The position numbers and the translations under genes were made by a program. From positions 1 through 23,890 of the forward strand of contig JBAYNW010000028.1 of NCBI GenBank assembly GCA_041678605.1: a stretch of 23,890 bases of DNA, in the 5' to 3' direction. This document shows positions 16,088 through 23,806 of this stretch, in pieces. The DNA comes from JBAYNW01 sp041678605. Its GTDB lineage: Bacteria; Cyanobacteriota; Vampirovibrionia; Gastranaerophilales; Gastranaerophilaceae. Under the pieces are notes generated by a model. The model searched no databases, was not told the origin of the DNA, and saw nothing but the letters and a program-made list of their open reading frames with translations. The number at the start of each line of letters is the position of its first letter. Positions within the stretch are counted from its first letter, which is position 1.

Positions 16088-17116
16088 CTACTTAGTCACT
16101 TTCACACGTTCAGCCGATATAATTTTTTGATAGACATTGATATAGTCATCAACCATTCTCTCAACGCTAAATTTTTCCTCTACAGTGTTTCTACAACATT
16201 GTCTATCAATTTCAGAAATTTTTCCAAGTGCCAAAACTGCTTCTTCTATATTTTCAACAATAAACCCGTCTTTGCCGTTTTCTATCAATTCGGGCATGCT
16301 GCCTTTGTTAAATGCAACAACAGGAGTACCGCATGCCATTGATTCAACAACCGACAGTCCGAACGGTTCCGCGAAAAATATCGGGTGCAACAGTGCATAG
16401 GCACCTCCAAGAAGCTCATCCCTTTTTTCGTGTCCTACGCTGCCCACATAAACAACGTCTTCTCCCAAATGAGGAATTATTTCTTTATCAAAATAATCTT
16501 TATCTTGAATTATTCCTGCCATAATTAATTTTTTACCAAATTTTTTGGCGATTTGAATTGCTTCTTTTGCCCCTTTATCCGGATGCATACGCCCGAAGAA
16601 TATTAAATAATCGCCGATTTTTTCCCTAAATGTAAACTGCTCAAGGTTAATGCCATGATAAACGGTAGCGATGTAATCGAGTTTATCAGAGCGATCCGAA
16701 TTACTTATTGAAACATAATGGGTTTTTTTGTTGTATTTTTCATAGACAGGCAAAATTGCAGGGGATGAAAACCCATGAATTGTCGTTAAAACTGGAGTTT
16801 TAACAAAACTGCTATAGGTAAGAGGCAGAAAATCGAAATTATTATGAATTAAATCGAATTCATTTGCTCTTTCGAAAACTTCTGAAATATGAAGACATTC
16901 CCAGACCTTTGGCACAATTGTTTTGTCTTCTTCGTATCCCCGTGGACATACTGCGATAAGTTTTCCTGCGGTTTTTGAATCTTTGGTAGCAAATAATGTA
17001 ACATCAATCCCTCTTTTAACCAATCCTTCGCAGAGCAATGAAGCAATATTTTCCCAGGGGCCATAGTGAATGGGCGGCGTTCTCCACGCAATAGGTGATA
17101 TTAATGCAATTTTCAT
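16088..17116 (-). CDS. GT4 (group 1) glycosyltransferase
   Basis: 342 residues from ATG 17116, chosen because GGAG lies nine bases upstream; the ATG at 17134 has no ribosome site of its own. GT-B fold: MKIALISPIAWRTPPIHYGPWE at the N terminus with the glycine loop, then FDLIHNNFDFLPL, TTIHGF and YHGINLEQF. The donor domain begins FFGRMHPDKG and continues with the E-x7-E motif in AEPFGLSVVESMACGTPVVAF and the SMPELIENGKDGFIV segment. This resembles sugar transferases of the mannosyl/glucosyl GT4 class that use NDP-sugars. It is the first gene of the four-gene carbohydrate operon, divergent from the aminomutase operon across a ~275-base gap. The acceptor is unknown. Together with the two GH130 enzymes it suggests making and recycling of a mannose-containing oligosaccharide. 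Confidence 0.88.
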   Translation of the reverse strand: MKIALISPIAWRTPPIHYGPWENIASLLCEGLVKRGIDVTLFATKDSKTAGKLIAVCPRGYEEDKTIVPKVWECLHISEVFERANEFDLIHNNFDFLPLTYSSFVKTPVLTTIHGFSSPAILPVYEKYNKKTHYVSISNSDRSDKLDYIATVYHGINLEQFTFREKIGDYLIFFGRMHPDKGAKEAIQIAKKFGKKLIMAGIIQDKDYFDKEIIPHLGEDVVYVGSVGHEKRDELLGGAYALLHPIFFAEPFGLSVVESMACGTPVVAFNKGSMPELIENGKDGFIVENIEEAVLALGKISEIDRQCCRNTVEEKFSVERMVDDYINVYQKIISAERVKVTK

Positions 17117-17118
17117 AT

Positions 17119-17304
17119 TTACTTTTCTCCGCATTTAATTAATGCGGTCTTATGATTAATCATAACATGTATTATTAATTCGGCAATGTCAAGTCCATAG
17201 TATTCTTTTTTTGTGGGGGATTTTTGTTTAAATAAATTATTACAATTACCTGATAAGTCGGCTACATAAACAATTTTTTTTTCATACAAATAATAGATTG
17301 ACAA
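17119..17304 (-). CDS. Possible 61-residue ORF upstream of the GT4 gene (doubtful)
   Basis: An open frame ends with TAA only two bases before the GT4 ATG, and the GT4 ribosome site GGAG lies inside its last codons. The C-terminal half (EYYGLDIAELIIHVMINHKT) has a protein-like amphipathic pattern. Against it: the only early start is TTG at 17304 without a ribosome site, no family is recognised, and it overlaps the aminomutase promoter on the other strand. It may be a coupling leader, the end of a decayed gene, or chance in AT-rich DNA. Confidence 0.25.
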   Translation of the reverse strand: MSIYYLYEKKIVYVADLSGNCNNLFKQKSPTKKEYYGLDIAELIIHVMINHKTALIKCGEK

Positions 17305-17325
17305 ACTCTGTTATTGGAGTATTAT
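17298..17325 (+). promoter_or_regulatory. Promoter for the beta-lysine operon, TTGACA - 16 - TATTAT
   Basis: A perfect -35 TTGACA (17298-17303) is followed after 16 bases by TATTAT (17320-17325). A second -10-like TATAAT lies at 17333-17338 with a poor -35. Either gives a leader of about 50-60 bases before the aminomutase ATG. No other convincing promoter is seen inside the seven-gene operon, whose genes are nearly contiguous. Confidence 0.6.
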
Positions 17326-17362
17326 TTTGTTGTATAATTTGAGTATTATAGTTTTGGGGAAG

Positions 17363-17395
17363 ATGATAAAAAATTATTATATTCACAGCGTATGA
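17363..17395 (+). promoter_or_regulatory. Possible 10-codon leader peptide overlapping the kamA start
   Basis: ATG at 17363, just after GGGGAAG, opens MIKNYYIHSV and ends with TGA at 17393-17395, which overlaps the aminomutase ATG (ATGA). The aminomutase ATG has no ribosome site of its own, so translational coupling through this leader is one way to explain its start. The GGGGA-to-ATG spacing is short, and the peptide contains one Lys, no Lys run, and no attenuator-like hairpin. Confidence 0.3.
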
Positions 17396-18594
17396 AGTAT
17401 AGAAAAGGATTAAATATTGTGAAACTCAATTTACTAAGCAATAAATCATTGAAGAAGGATTTAGCTGAAAAAAACAAAACCCAAATTTTCAGGGAAACAT
17501 ATTACCCTCACACAGTCAGTCCACAGTGGAATGACTGGAAATGGCAATTGGCTCATAGAATCACTACAAAAGAAGAGTTAATGAAAGTGTTTAATCTTTC
17601 AGAAAGAGAGTTAAGTGCTTTCTCTACCGAAAGAAAATGTTTTCCGTTGAGCATAACCCCTTATTATGCGAGTTTAATTGACAACGATGATGTAAACCAT
17701 CCTATAAGAAGAGCTGTTATTCCGGTAGTTGATGAACATTTGGTTTCGGCGGTAGAAATGCAAGACCCTTTAAGTGAAGCAAGTTTTAGCCCTGTTCCGG
17801 GGATTGTTCACCGATATCCTGACAGAGTTTTGTTCTTAACAACTAATTTCTGCTCTGTTTATTGCCGTTATTGCACACGTTCAAGAATGGTAGGAAATCA
17901 TGAACATTACAATACCCATGAACAATGGGAAAAAGCTATTGAATATATAAAATCAAACAAAAACGTAAGAGACGTTCTATTATCAGGCGGTGACCCGCTA
18001 ACTATGGAAACAGACCAATTAGAATGGCTTTTGTCAAGATTAAGCAAGATAGAGCATGTGGAATTTATAAGAATCGGGACAAAAGTTCCGGTAGTTCTGC
18101 CTCAAAGAATTAATTCCGAGCTTGTTAACATGCTTAAAAAATATCATCCGCTCTGGGTAAGTATCCATTTTACCCATCCTGATGAACTGACGGAAGAAAC
18201 AAGAAAAGCATGTGCAATGCTCGCTGATGTGGGAATTCCTTTAGGCAGCCAAACTGTTTTGCTGAAAGGAATTAATGATAACGTTAAAACTATGACAAAA
18301 CTTTGCCACGAATTGTTAAAGGCAAGAGTGAAACCGTATTATTTATATCAATGCGACCTTGTGCAGGGTTCCACACACTTCAGAACATCCGTCCAAGCCG
18401 GTATAGACATAATTGACGGCATGCGTGGCTATACAACAGGTTATGCAGTCCCGAACTACGTTATTGACGCTCCAAACGGAGGGGGTAAGATTAGGATATT
18501 ACCGGAGTCTATTGTGGGTAAATCCGGCGGTAAATTATTGCTCAAAAACTATCAGGGCGAAATATACACCTATCCGGATGCGGCAGAAGAGTAA
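17392..18594 (+). CDS. kamA: L-lysine 2,3-aminomutase (radical SAM, PLP-dependent)
   Basis: 400 residues. It converts L-lysine to L-beta-lysine with SAM, a [4Fe-4S] cluster and PLP. The radical-SAM motif CSVYCRYC places Cys154, Cys158 and Cys161 exactly where the clostridial enzyme has 125, 129 and 132 (offset 29). The same offset puts Asp322 (QCDL) and Asp359 (VIDAP) on the two aspartates that bind the lysine side-chain amine (293 and 330), and Lys366 (GGGK) on the PLP lysine (337). Glutamate mutases lack those aspartates, so lysine is the likely substrate. Unlike the clostridial enzyme it ends soon after the GEIYTYP strand, without the C-terminal zinc cysteines, and the partner Cys268 position is Asn297. 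ATG 17392 has no ribosome site; GTG 17419 (AAAAGGA nine bases upstream) is an alternative. First gene of a seven-gene operon. Confidence 0.92.
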   Translation: MKYRKGLNIVKLNLLSNKSLKKDLAEKNKTQIFRETYYPHTVSPQWNDWKWQLAHRITTKEELMKVFNLSERELSAFSTERKCFPLSITPYYASLIDNDDVNHPIRRAVIPVVDEHLVSAVEMQDPLSEASFSPVPGIVHRYPDRVLFLTTNFCSVYCRYCTRSRMVGNHEHYNTHEQWEKAIEYIKSNKNVRDVLLSGGDPLTMETDQLEWLLSRLSKIEHVEFIRIGTKVPVVLPQRINSELVNMLKKYHPLWVSIHFTHPDELTEETRKACAMLADVGIPLGSQTVLLKGINDNVKTMTKLCHELLKARVKPYYLYQCDLVQGSTHFRTSVQAGIDIIDGMRGYTTGYAVPNYVIDAPNGGGKIRILPESIVGKSGGKLLLKNYQGEIYTYPDAAEE

Positions 18595-18610
18595 AGTCAA
18601 AGAGGAACAC

Positions 18611-19588
18611 ATGAAAATAGGATTAACTTATGATCTTCGTCAGGATTACCTTGATATGGGATATGGCGAGGAGGAAACTGCTGAATTTGATAAAGAAAGC
18701 ACCATTGAAGGAATAGAAAAAGCATTAAACGCTTTGGGGCATCAGACAGAACGCATCGGACATATTAAAAATCTTGTGAAAGCTCTTGGGGAAGGCAAAA
18801 AGTGGGACATCGTTTTTAATATAGCCGAAGGCATGTTCGGACTTGCCAGAGAAGCACAGGTTCCTGCACTTTTGGAAGCTTATGAAATTCCCTGCGTTTT
18901 TTCTGATGCTTTTACTCTCGCAATAACTCTTGATAAAGGGCTTACAAAATCAATCATCAGAAATTTTGGGGTTCCTACTGCTGATTATTTTGTATTAAAA
19001 GATTTGGATGAACTTGATAAAGTTAACCTCATTTACCCCCTTTTTGCAAAACCAATTGCAGAAGGCACAGGCAAAGGCATAAATGCCAATTCAAAAATAA
19101 CAGACAAAGAGCAGCTAAAAAAAGTTTGTCAAAATTTGCTTGAAGAATTTAAACAGCCTGTTTTGATAGAAACTTTCCTGTCAGGAGATGAGTTTACAGT
19201 CGGAATAACAGGGACGGGTGATGATGCAAAAGTTGTTGCTGTTATGGAAATCCTTTTGGGCGAAAAAGCTGAGGCTGAAATATATTCCTACAGCAATAAA
19301 GATAATTACGAGGATAGAGTAAGTTATAGATTGGCTCCCCAATGTGCGGCTGAAAAATGTGAAGAAGTTGCACTTGCCGCATGGCGATGCCTAAAATGCA
19401 GAGACGGCGGAAGAGTTGACGTTCGTATGGATGCAAAAGGTGCTGTAAACTTCATTGAAGTTAACCCTCTTGCAGGATTAAATTACAGAACATCGGATTT
19501 GCCTATAATGTGCGGACTTAAAAATATTCCTTTTAACGATTTAATAAGAGATATAATGGCTTCTGCCAGGAAAAGAGTAAACAAATGA
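18611..19588 (+). CDS. ATP-grasp carboxylate-amine ligase, D-Ala-D-Ala-ligase-like (ligase 1)
   Basis: 325 residues from ATG 18611, with AGAGGA five bases upstream and 16 bases after the kamA stop. The fold is that of D-alanine-D-alanine ligase: an N-terminal domain (DIVFNIAEGM, 66-75), IPCVFSDAFTLAITLDKGLTK (93-113), then the ATP-grasp core with Lys147 in FAKPIAEGTGKG, Glu187 in VLIETFLSGDEFTV, RVDVR (268-272) and FIEVNPLAGL (281-290). The His-Gly...Gly-Glu-Asp-Gly substrate loop of true Ddl is replaced by AEGMFGLAREAQ, so cell-wall D-Ala-D-Ala synthesis is unlikely. It keeps a TSDLP after the metal-binding EVN, near where Ddl holds the second substrate. The expected chemistry is ATP-dependent joining of a carboxylate (as acyl phosphate) to an amine, plausibly with beta-lysine. 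The stop overlaps the next start (ATGA). Confidence 0.85.
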   Translation: MKIGLTYDLRQDYLDMGYGEEETAEFDKESTIEGIEKALNALGHQTERIGHIKNLVKALGEGKKWDIVFNIAEGMFGLAREAQVPALLEAYEIPCVFSDAFTLAITLDKGLTKSIIRNFGVPTADYFVLKDLDELDKVNLIYPLFAKPIAEGTGKGINANSKITDKEQLKKVCQNLLEEFKQPVLIETFLSGDEFTVGITGTGDDAKVVAVMEILLGEKAEAEIYSYSNKDNYEDRVSYRLAPQCAAEKCEEVALAAWRCLKCRDGGRVDVRMDAKGAVNFIEVNPLAGLNYRTSDLPIMCGLKNIPFNDLIRDIMASARKRVNK

Positions 19589-20568
19589 ACAATAAAGCAG
19601 TAATTTTACATAACAAAATAAGCGACAATCCGACGACTGACGAATTGGATGTTTTGGATCAGGTCAAAGATGTAAACGAAGCACTTATCCAATTGGGTTA
19701 TGAAACCGCAATTGTACCGTTTTCGTTTGATTTGAGTAGAGTAATTGAAGAACTCAAAAAAGAAAATCCCAAATTTGTCTTTAATCTCGTTGAAGGCATA
19801 GACAATGACGGGCAGTTAATAACAATTGCTCCGGCAATTCTTGATTACCTAAAAATTCCATATACAGGCTGCACAAAAGAATCAATGTTTTTGACCTCAA
19901 ATAAAGTTTTAACAAAAAAAATAATGAAAGCGAACTCAATTCCTACAGCAGAATGGGTTACGACCGATAATGAAAAAGATAACGTCTTTCTTGATGGTGA
20001 AAGATATATAGTAAAGGCGATTTGGGAGGATGCCTCAATCGGTCTGGACAACGAAGCAGTTGTTTCGCCCATATCAGAAGAAGATTTAATTAATCTTATA
20101 AAGGCAAAAAATGAAAAATATAAAATAGAATTTTTTGCGGAAAGATATATCCACGGGCGGGATTTTACTATTTCGGTGGTAGCCGGAAAGCAAATGCCGG
20201 TTTGTGAGGTCACGTTTTTCGGATATTACGATGATGACAGGGTAAGAGTATTTGATTATAACGCAAAATGGGTGAAGGATACTCCGGAATATGACAATAC
20301 TGACATTGAGTTTGAATTTGAGGGCATCGATTCGGTAATTGAAAAGATGCAAAAAATAGCCCACGATTGCTGGAACATATTCAACCTGAAAGGTTATGCC
20401 AGAGTTGATTTTAGAGTTGACGAAAAAGGAAATCCTTTTGTGCTTGAAATCAACCCAAATCCTTGTATCTCAAGAGGAATTATGTTTGATAAGATGATGC
20501 AGGAAGGTAAAGTTGACTATGTTGATGGAATAAAAGCTATCATTGATGACATGAAAGTGATATACTAA
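19585..20568 (+). CDS. ATP-grasp carboxylate-amine ligase, D-Ala-D-Ala-ligase-like (ligase 2)
   Basis: 327 residues. ATG 19585 overlaps the previous stop by four bases. Same superfamily as ligase 1 but clearly divergent: N-terminal KFVFNLVEGIDNDGQ (63-77), IPYTGCTKESMFLTSNKVLTKK (91-112), Lys144 in YIVKAIWEDASIG, AERYIHGRDFTISVVAG (185-201), RVDFR (273-277) and FVLEINPNPCISRGIMFDKM (285-304). Metal-binding Glu288 and Asn290 are present. Its FNLVEG-x-DNDGQ loop is closer to the Ddl substrate loop than that of ligase 1, but the final substrate loop (NPCISRG) lacks the Ddl Ser/Leu pair. Two different ATP-grasp ligases in tandem suggest two successive amide or peptide bonds, or one ligase for each end of the beta-lysine unit. 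Substrates cannot be read from the sequence. Confidence 0.85.
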   Translation: MNNKAVILHNKISDNPTTDELDVLDQVKDVNEALIQLGYETAIVPFSFDLSRVIEELKKENPKFVFNLVEGIDNDGQLITIAPAILDYLKIPYTGCTKESMFLTSNKVLTKKIMKANSIPTAEWVTTDNEKDNVFLDGERYIVKAIWEDASIGLDNEAVVSPISEEDLINLIKAKNEKYKIEFFAERYIHGRDFTISVVAGKQMPVCEVTFFGYYDDDRVRVFDYNAKWVKDTPEYDNTDIEFEFEGIDSVIEKMQKIAHDCWNIFNLKGYARVDFRVDEKGNPFVLEINPNPCISRGIMFDKMMQEGKVDYVDGIKAIIDDMKVIY

Positions 20569-20588
20569 AATTAGAGAAGGGGAGCAAA

Positions 20589-21080
20589 ATGAAAATAAAT
20601 CAAATTACATACAGAAAAGAAACAAAAGAATCCGATTTGGAAGACTTTAGGGAAGTTTTGTCCTCGTCCGGATTCTTCTATGAGTACGAAATAGAAGCCG
20701 CTGAGGATTTTTTGAAGTATCAGCTTGAAGATGGTGATGAGAGCGGAGTTTACTACTATATGGCAGAAGATAACGGCAAGATGATTGGCTTTATATGTTT
20801 CGGTTTTGATTCCTGCACTGTCCATACATATATTTTATACTGGATGGCCATCCATAACGATTATAGAGGCAAAGGCATAGGCAAGGTTCTTTTGAAAAAA
20901 TTTGAAGATTACGTTATTGAACACGGCGGGAAAAAAATTGTCGGCGAAACTTCCGGACGAGAACTTTATAAGCCGACAAGGGATTTTTATGTTAAAAACG
21001 GATATAAATTAGTAGCGGAAATTCCTGACTACTACTCGATTGGAGACTCAAGGGTTACTATTGTTAAAGATGTAGGGTAA
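20589..21080 (+). CDS. GNAT-family N-acetyltransferase
   Basis: 163 residues, with GGGGAG five bases before the ATG. It has a GNAT fold: N-terminal helix-strand region, YYMAEDNGKMIGFICFG (57-72), YWMAIHNDYRGKGIGKVLLKKFEDYV (84-109, with the acetyl-CoA pyrophosphate loop R-G-K-G-I-G), then YKPTRDFYVKNGYKLVAEIPDYY (127-149), which is the usual C-terminal helix-strand. Acetyl-CoA is the expected donor and a primary amine the acceptor. In this operon the natural acceptor would be beta-lysine or a beta-lysyl peptide. It is shorter than AblB, the methanogen beta-lysine acetyltransferase (from memory), so that name is not used. The next gene starts one base after its stop, so the enzyme and the exporter are translated together. 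Confidence 0.85.
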   Translation: MKINQITYRKETKESDLEDFREVLSSSGFFYEYEIEAAEDFLKYQLEDGDESGVYYYMAEDNGKMIGFICFGFDSCTVHTYILYWMAIHNDYRGKGIGKVLLKKFEDYVIEHGGKKIVGETSGRELYKPTRDFYVKNGYKLVAEIPDYYSIGDSRVTIVKDVG

Positions 21081-21081
21081 T

Positions 21082-22086
21082 ATGGCTATAATTAATGTTG
21101 AAAACCTAAAAAAAGAATACAAAATAAACGTTAAAAAAGAAGGATTAATCGGTGCAATTTTAAGTCTTTTTAATCCTAAATATGAAATAAAAGAAGCTGT
21201 CAAGGGAGTTAATTTTAATATTGAAGAAGGCGAGATGGTGGGTTACATCGGGGCAAACGGAGCCGGTAAATCAACTACCATAAAGATGCTGACCGGTATT
21301 TTAACTCCAACATCGGGGAAAGTCTTTGTAAATGGGCAAGAACCGACAAAAAACAGAATTAAAAATAATATGAACATGGGTGCCGTATTTGGACAAAGAA
21401 CACAACTTTGGTGGGATCTTCCGGTAATTGAATCTTACAAATTAATCAAGGAAATTTATGAAATTCCCGACAACATTTATAATGAAAACATTAAATATTT
21501 CACCGATACTTTGAATTTAAGCGAATTATTGAGAGTGCCGGTAAGGCAGTTAAGTTTAGGTCAAAAAATGCGTTGTGAAATTGCCGCCGCCTTTCTGCAC
21601 AGCCCCCAAATAGTTTATCTTGATGAACCGACTATCGGACTGGATTTTATGGTAAAAGAAAAAATAAGAAAGTTCATTAAGCAATTAAATAAAGATAGAA
21701 ATACTACAATAATTCTAACTACCCATGATTTGCAAGATATTGAAGAGATTTGTAATAGGATTATTATTATAGACAAGGGCTTAATAATATTTGACGGGGC
21801 ACTTGATGATATAAAAGAGGAATTTAGCAAGTATCAGGTAACAAATATTTTGGTAAAAGAAGTTACCGAAGAACTCAAAAGTTTTCTTAATTCTACCGAT
21901 ACGAATTTTGAAGTTTTATCAATAGAAGAAGAGGAAAACAATATCGTTATAAAATTTGACCGTGATCAGGTTACCATAGCCGGCATTTTTGAGCAAATTG
22001 CAAGCCATTGCACTATTTTGGATTTGAAAATTCAAGATATTTCAATAGATACGATAGTTAAAACACTCTACGAAAGACAATGTTAA
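21082..22086 (+). CDS. ABC transporter ATPase (COG4586-type, ABC-2 exporter)
   Basis: 334 residues. Walker A GANGAGKST (57-65), Q-loop GQRTQLWWD (104-112), signature LSLGQ (157-161, as is common in this subfamily instead of LSGGQ), Walker B IVYLDEPTIGLD (177-188) and the switch His in TTHDL (His215). The ~45-residue N-terminal lead with LSLFNPKYEIKEAVKGV and the WWDLPVIES segment are typical of the ATPase that pairs with two different ABC-2 permeases (COG4587 and COG3694). The C-terminal ~90 residues are a regulatory extension. No solute-binding protein is encoded, so export is far more likely than import. The gene begins one base after the GNAT stop and ends nine bases before the first permease. 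Confidence 0.92.
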   Translation: MAIINVENLKKEYKINVKKEGLIGAILSLFNPKYEIKEAVKGVNFNIEEGEMVGYIGANGAGKSTTIKMLTGILTPTSGKVFVNGQEPTKNRIKNNMNMGAVFGQRTQLWWDLPVIESYKLIKEIYEIPDNIYNENIKYFTDTLNLSELLRVPVRQLSLGQKMRCEIAAAFLHSPQIVYLDEPTIGLDFMVKEKIRKFIKQLNKDRNTTIILTTHDLQDIEEICNRIIIIDKGLIIFDGALDDIKEEFSKYQVTNILVKEVTEELKSFLNSTDTNFEVLSIEEEENNIVIKFDRDQVTIAGIFEQIASHCTILDLKIQDISIDTIVKTLYERQC

Positions 22087-22095
22087 AGAGCCATT

Positions 22096-22890
22096 ATGTT
22101 TTCAAAAAGTATTGAAATAATAAAAATAAATATGAAAGCCGTGTTGGCTTATGCCACAACAGCTTGGGGTGCTTTTTTCATGACCCTTTTACAAATCTTT
22201 GTTTTTTATTACATTTGGATGGCGATATACAAGGATGATTCGATAATTAATGGAATCAGCAAAGAGCAGATAGTAACTTATATTATTTTATCCAGAATTA
22301 TATATACTCAACTGACATGGGGATTTATTCCCAAAATAGGAAGAAAAATTCAAAAAGGTGAAATAATTATGGACTTGCTGAAGCCTATCGATTTTCAATT
22401 TTTTATGTATGTGGGACGGATTGGCGATTTCATTACCTTTGCCTCAATGACAGCCATTCCGGTCTTGATAGTATGTGCCTGTACTCTCGGCATACAAATC
22501 CCTCAAAATCCGCTAATTTTTATTTACTTTTTTATTAGCCTGTTTTTGGCTATGACTATTTCTTTTTTCGTCGAATTTTGGATTGGGCTTTTGAGTTTTT
22601 ATACCAATTATACATGGGGACTTCAATCCTTTCAAGAATCACTTGTCGCTTTGTTTTCAGGAGCATTGATTCCTTTAACTTTCTTCCCGCATTGGCTTTT
22701 GACAATTGCAAACCTTTTGCCTTTTAAGGAAATGAGTTACTCGCCCGTTGCTATATACCTCGGGATTATAACGGGTCCACAAATAATTGAAACGATAATT
22801 TTCCAATTATTATGGGCGGTTGCCTTGCTCTTTTTATCAAGGCTTTTTTACACGTTTGCTATTAAAAAAATCACAGTGCAGGGAGGATAA
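22096..22890 (+). CDS. ABC-2 type permease (first subunit)
   Basis: 264 residues with about six membrane helices, including TAWGAFFMTLLQIFVFYYIWM near the N terminus and the long C-terminal LLWAVALLFLSRLFYTFAIKK. The polar segment between helices 2 and 3 (IPKIGRKIQKGEIIMDLLKPIDFQF) is the typical GxI...LLxP(I/V)xx motif of COG4587/COG3694-type permeases. In these proteins it forms the cytoplasmic coupling region for the ATPase. A weak AAAGAGCC precedes the ATG. It should form a heterodimer with the next gene product. Confidence 0.88.
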   Translation: MFSKSIEIIKINMKAVLAYATTAWGAFFMTLLQIFVFYYIWMAIYKDDSIINGISKEQIVTYIILSRIIYTQLTWGFIPKIGRKIQKGEIIMDLLKPIDFQFFMYVGRIGDFITFASMTAIPVLIVCACTLGIQIPQNPLIFIYFFISLFLAMTISFFVEFWIGLLSFYTNYTWGLQSFQESLVALFSGALIPLTFFPHWLLTIANLLPFKEMSYSPVAIYLGIITGPQIIETIIFQLLWAVALLFLSRLFYTFAIKKITVQGG

Positions 22891-22893
22891 AAT

Positions 22894-23685
22894 ATGCTAA
22901 AAAAATATTTTTTCCTGTACATAGATTTTTTAAAACAGCATTTTAAAACAATGTTGGAATATAAAACGGATTTTGTGATAGGAGTTTTTTCTACACTATT
23001 ATACCAATTTTACGGAATATTTTTTGTATGGGTAATTTTTGAAAACATACACCAAATCCACGGGTGGACTTTTTATCAGATAACATTTGTATACGGTCTT
23101 TTGACATTTGCACAAGGACTTGATATGTTCTTTTTTGACAACCTGTACGCATTAGGCTTTGAATATGTGAGGGAAGGCAGTTTTGATATTTTTATGATTA
23201 GACCTATTTCACCGCTTTTTCAGCTGTTAGCAACGCACGTGCAGCAGGATGGAATCGGGTTAATGCTTTTGGGAACAATTGTTATTACGAAATCTTTGTC
23301 AGAGCTAAACGTACATTTAAGTATTATGGACCACTTTTTATTAGTTATATTAATAATTAGCGGGGCTGCCATTATTTCCGCAATTAACTTAATTACAGCA
23401 ACTTTTGGATTCAAAACTGTTAATTCTCATGTAATAATGACTTCCGTTTCTGCTTTGCAGGAATTTGCTCTTTACCCGATACTTATTTATCCTAAATTTA
23501 TACGGGTATTCCTCACCTGGGTTATCCCTTATGCTTTTGCGAGTTTCTATCCTGCAAATTATCTTCTGCACAAAGGTTATGAACATCTATCTTTATTGAC
23601 ACCTTTTATTGCAGTATTTTTATGGATAGTTGCCCTCAAAGCTTGGAAAATAGGTTTGAAAAATTATTCAAGCACCGGTTCATAA
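22894..23685 (+). CDS. ABC-2 type permease (second subunit)
   Basis: 263 residues with six or so membrane helices. The motif GFEYVREGSFDIFMIRPISPLFQL (between helices 2 and 3) corresponds to the coupling segment of the first permease, and the C terminus IAVFLWIVALKAWKIGLKNYSSTGS is typical of the family. GGAGG, formed by the last codons of the first permease, is seven bases before the ATG, and the gap is three bases. Last gene of the operon. About 200 non-coding bases follow to the window edge, containing only the inverted repeat listed next. Confidence 0.88.
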   Translation: MLKKYFFLYIDFLKQHFKTMLEYKTDFVIGVFSTLLYQFYGIFFVWVIFENIHQIHGWTFYQITFVYGLLTFAQGLDMFFFDNLYALGFEYVREGSFDIFMIRPISPLFQLLATHVQQDGIGLMLLGTIVITKSLSELNVHLSIMDHFLLVILIISGAAIISAINLITATFGFKTVNSHVIMTSVSALQEFALYPILIYPKFIRVFLTWVIPYAFASFYPANYLLHKGYEHLSLLTPFIAVFLWIVALKAWKIGLKNYSSTGS

Positions 23686-23806
23686 AAAGAGATTCACGTG
23701 CGAAATAATTTGTGAAAAATTTCATAACCATCAAAAATAGAGATGACAAGCATTGGACCATATAATTGCATAATCCTGCTTAGCGATTTTGTTCATGTTT
23801 AAATAA

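Noticed and set aside
17392..18594. EpmB-type (elongation factor P) lysine aminomutase
   Set aside because: The protein is longer and closer to the catabolic/biosynthetic clostridial type, and no EF-P or EpmA gene is nearby.
18413..18610. Upstream extension of ATP-grasp ligase 1 into the kamA gene
   Set aside because: The extension would be read out of frame through the conserved C-terminal part of kamA. The ATG at 18611 has a good ribosome site and matches the family's N-terminal strand MKIGLTYD.
18611..20568. Calling the two ATP-grasp genes ddl for peptidoglycan D-Ala-D-Ala synthesis
   Set aside because: Both deviate in the substrate loops of Ddl, differ strongly from each other, and sit in an operon with lysine aminomutase, an acetyltransferase and an exporter rather than with mur genes.
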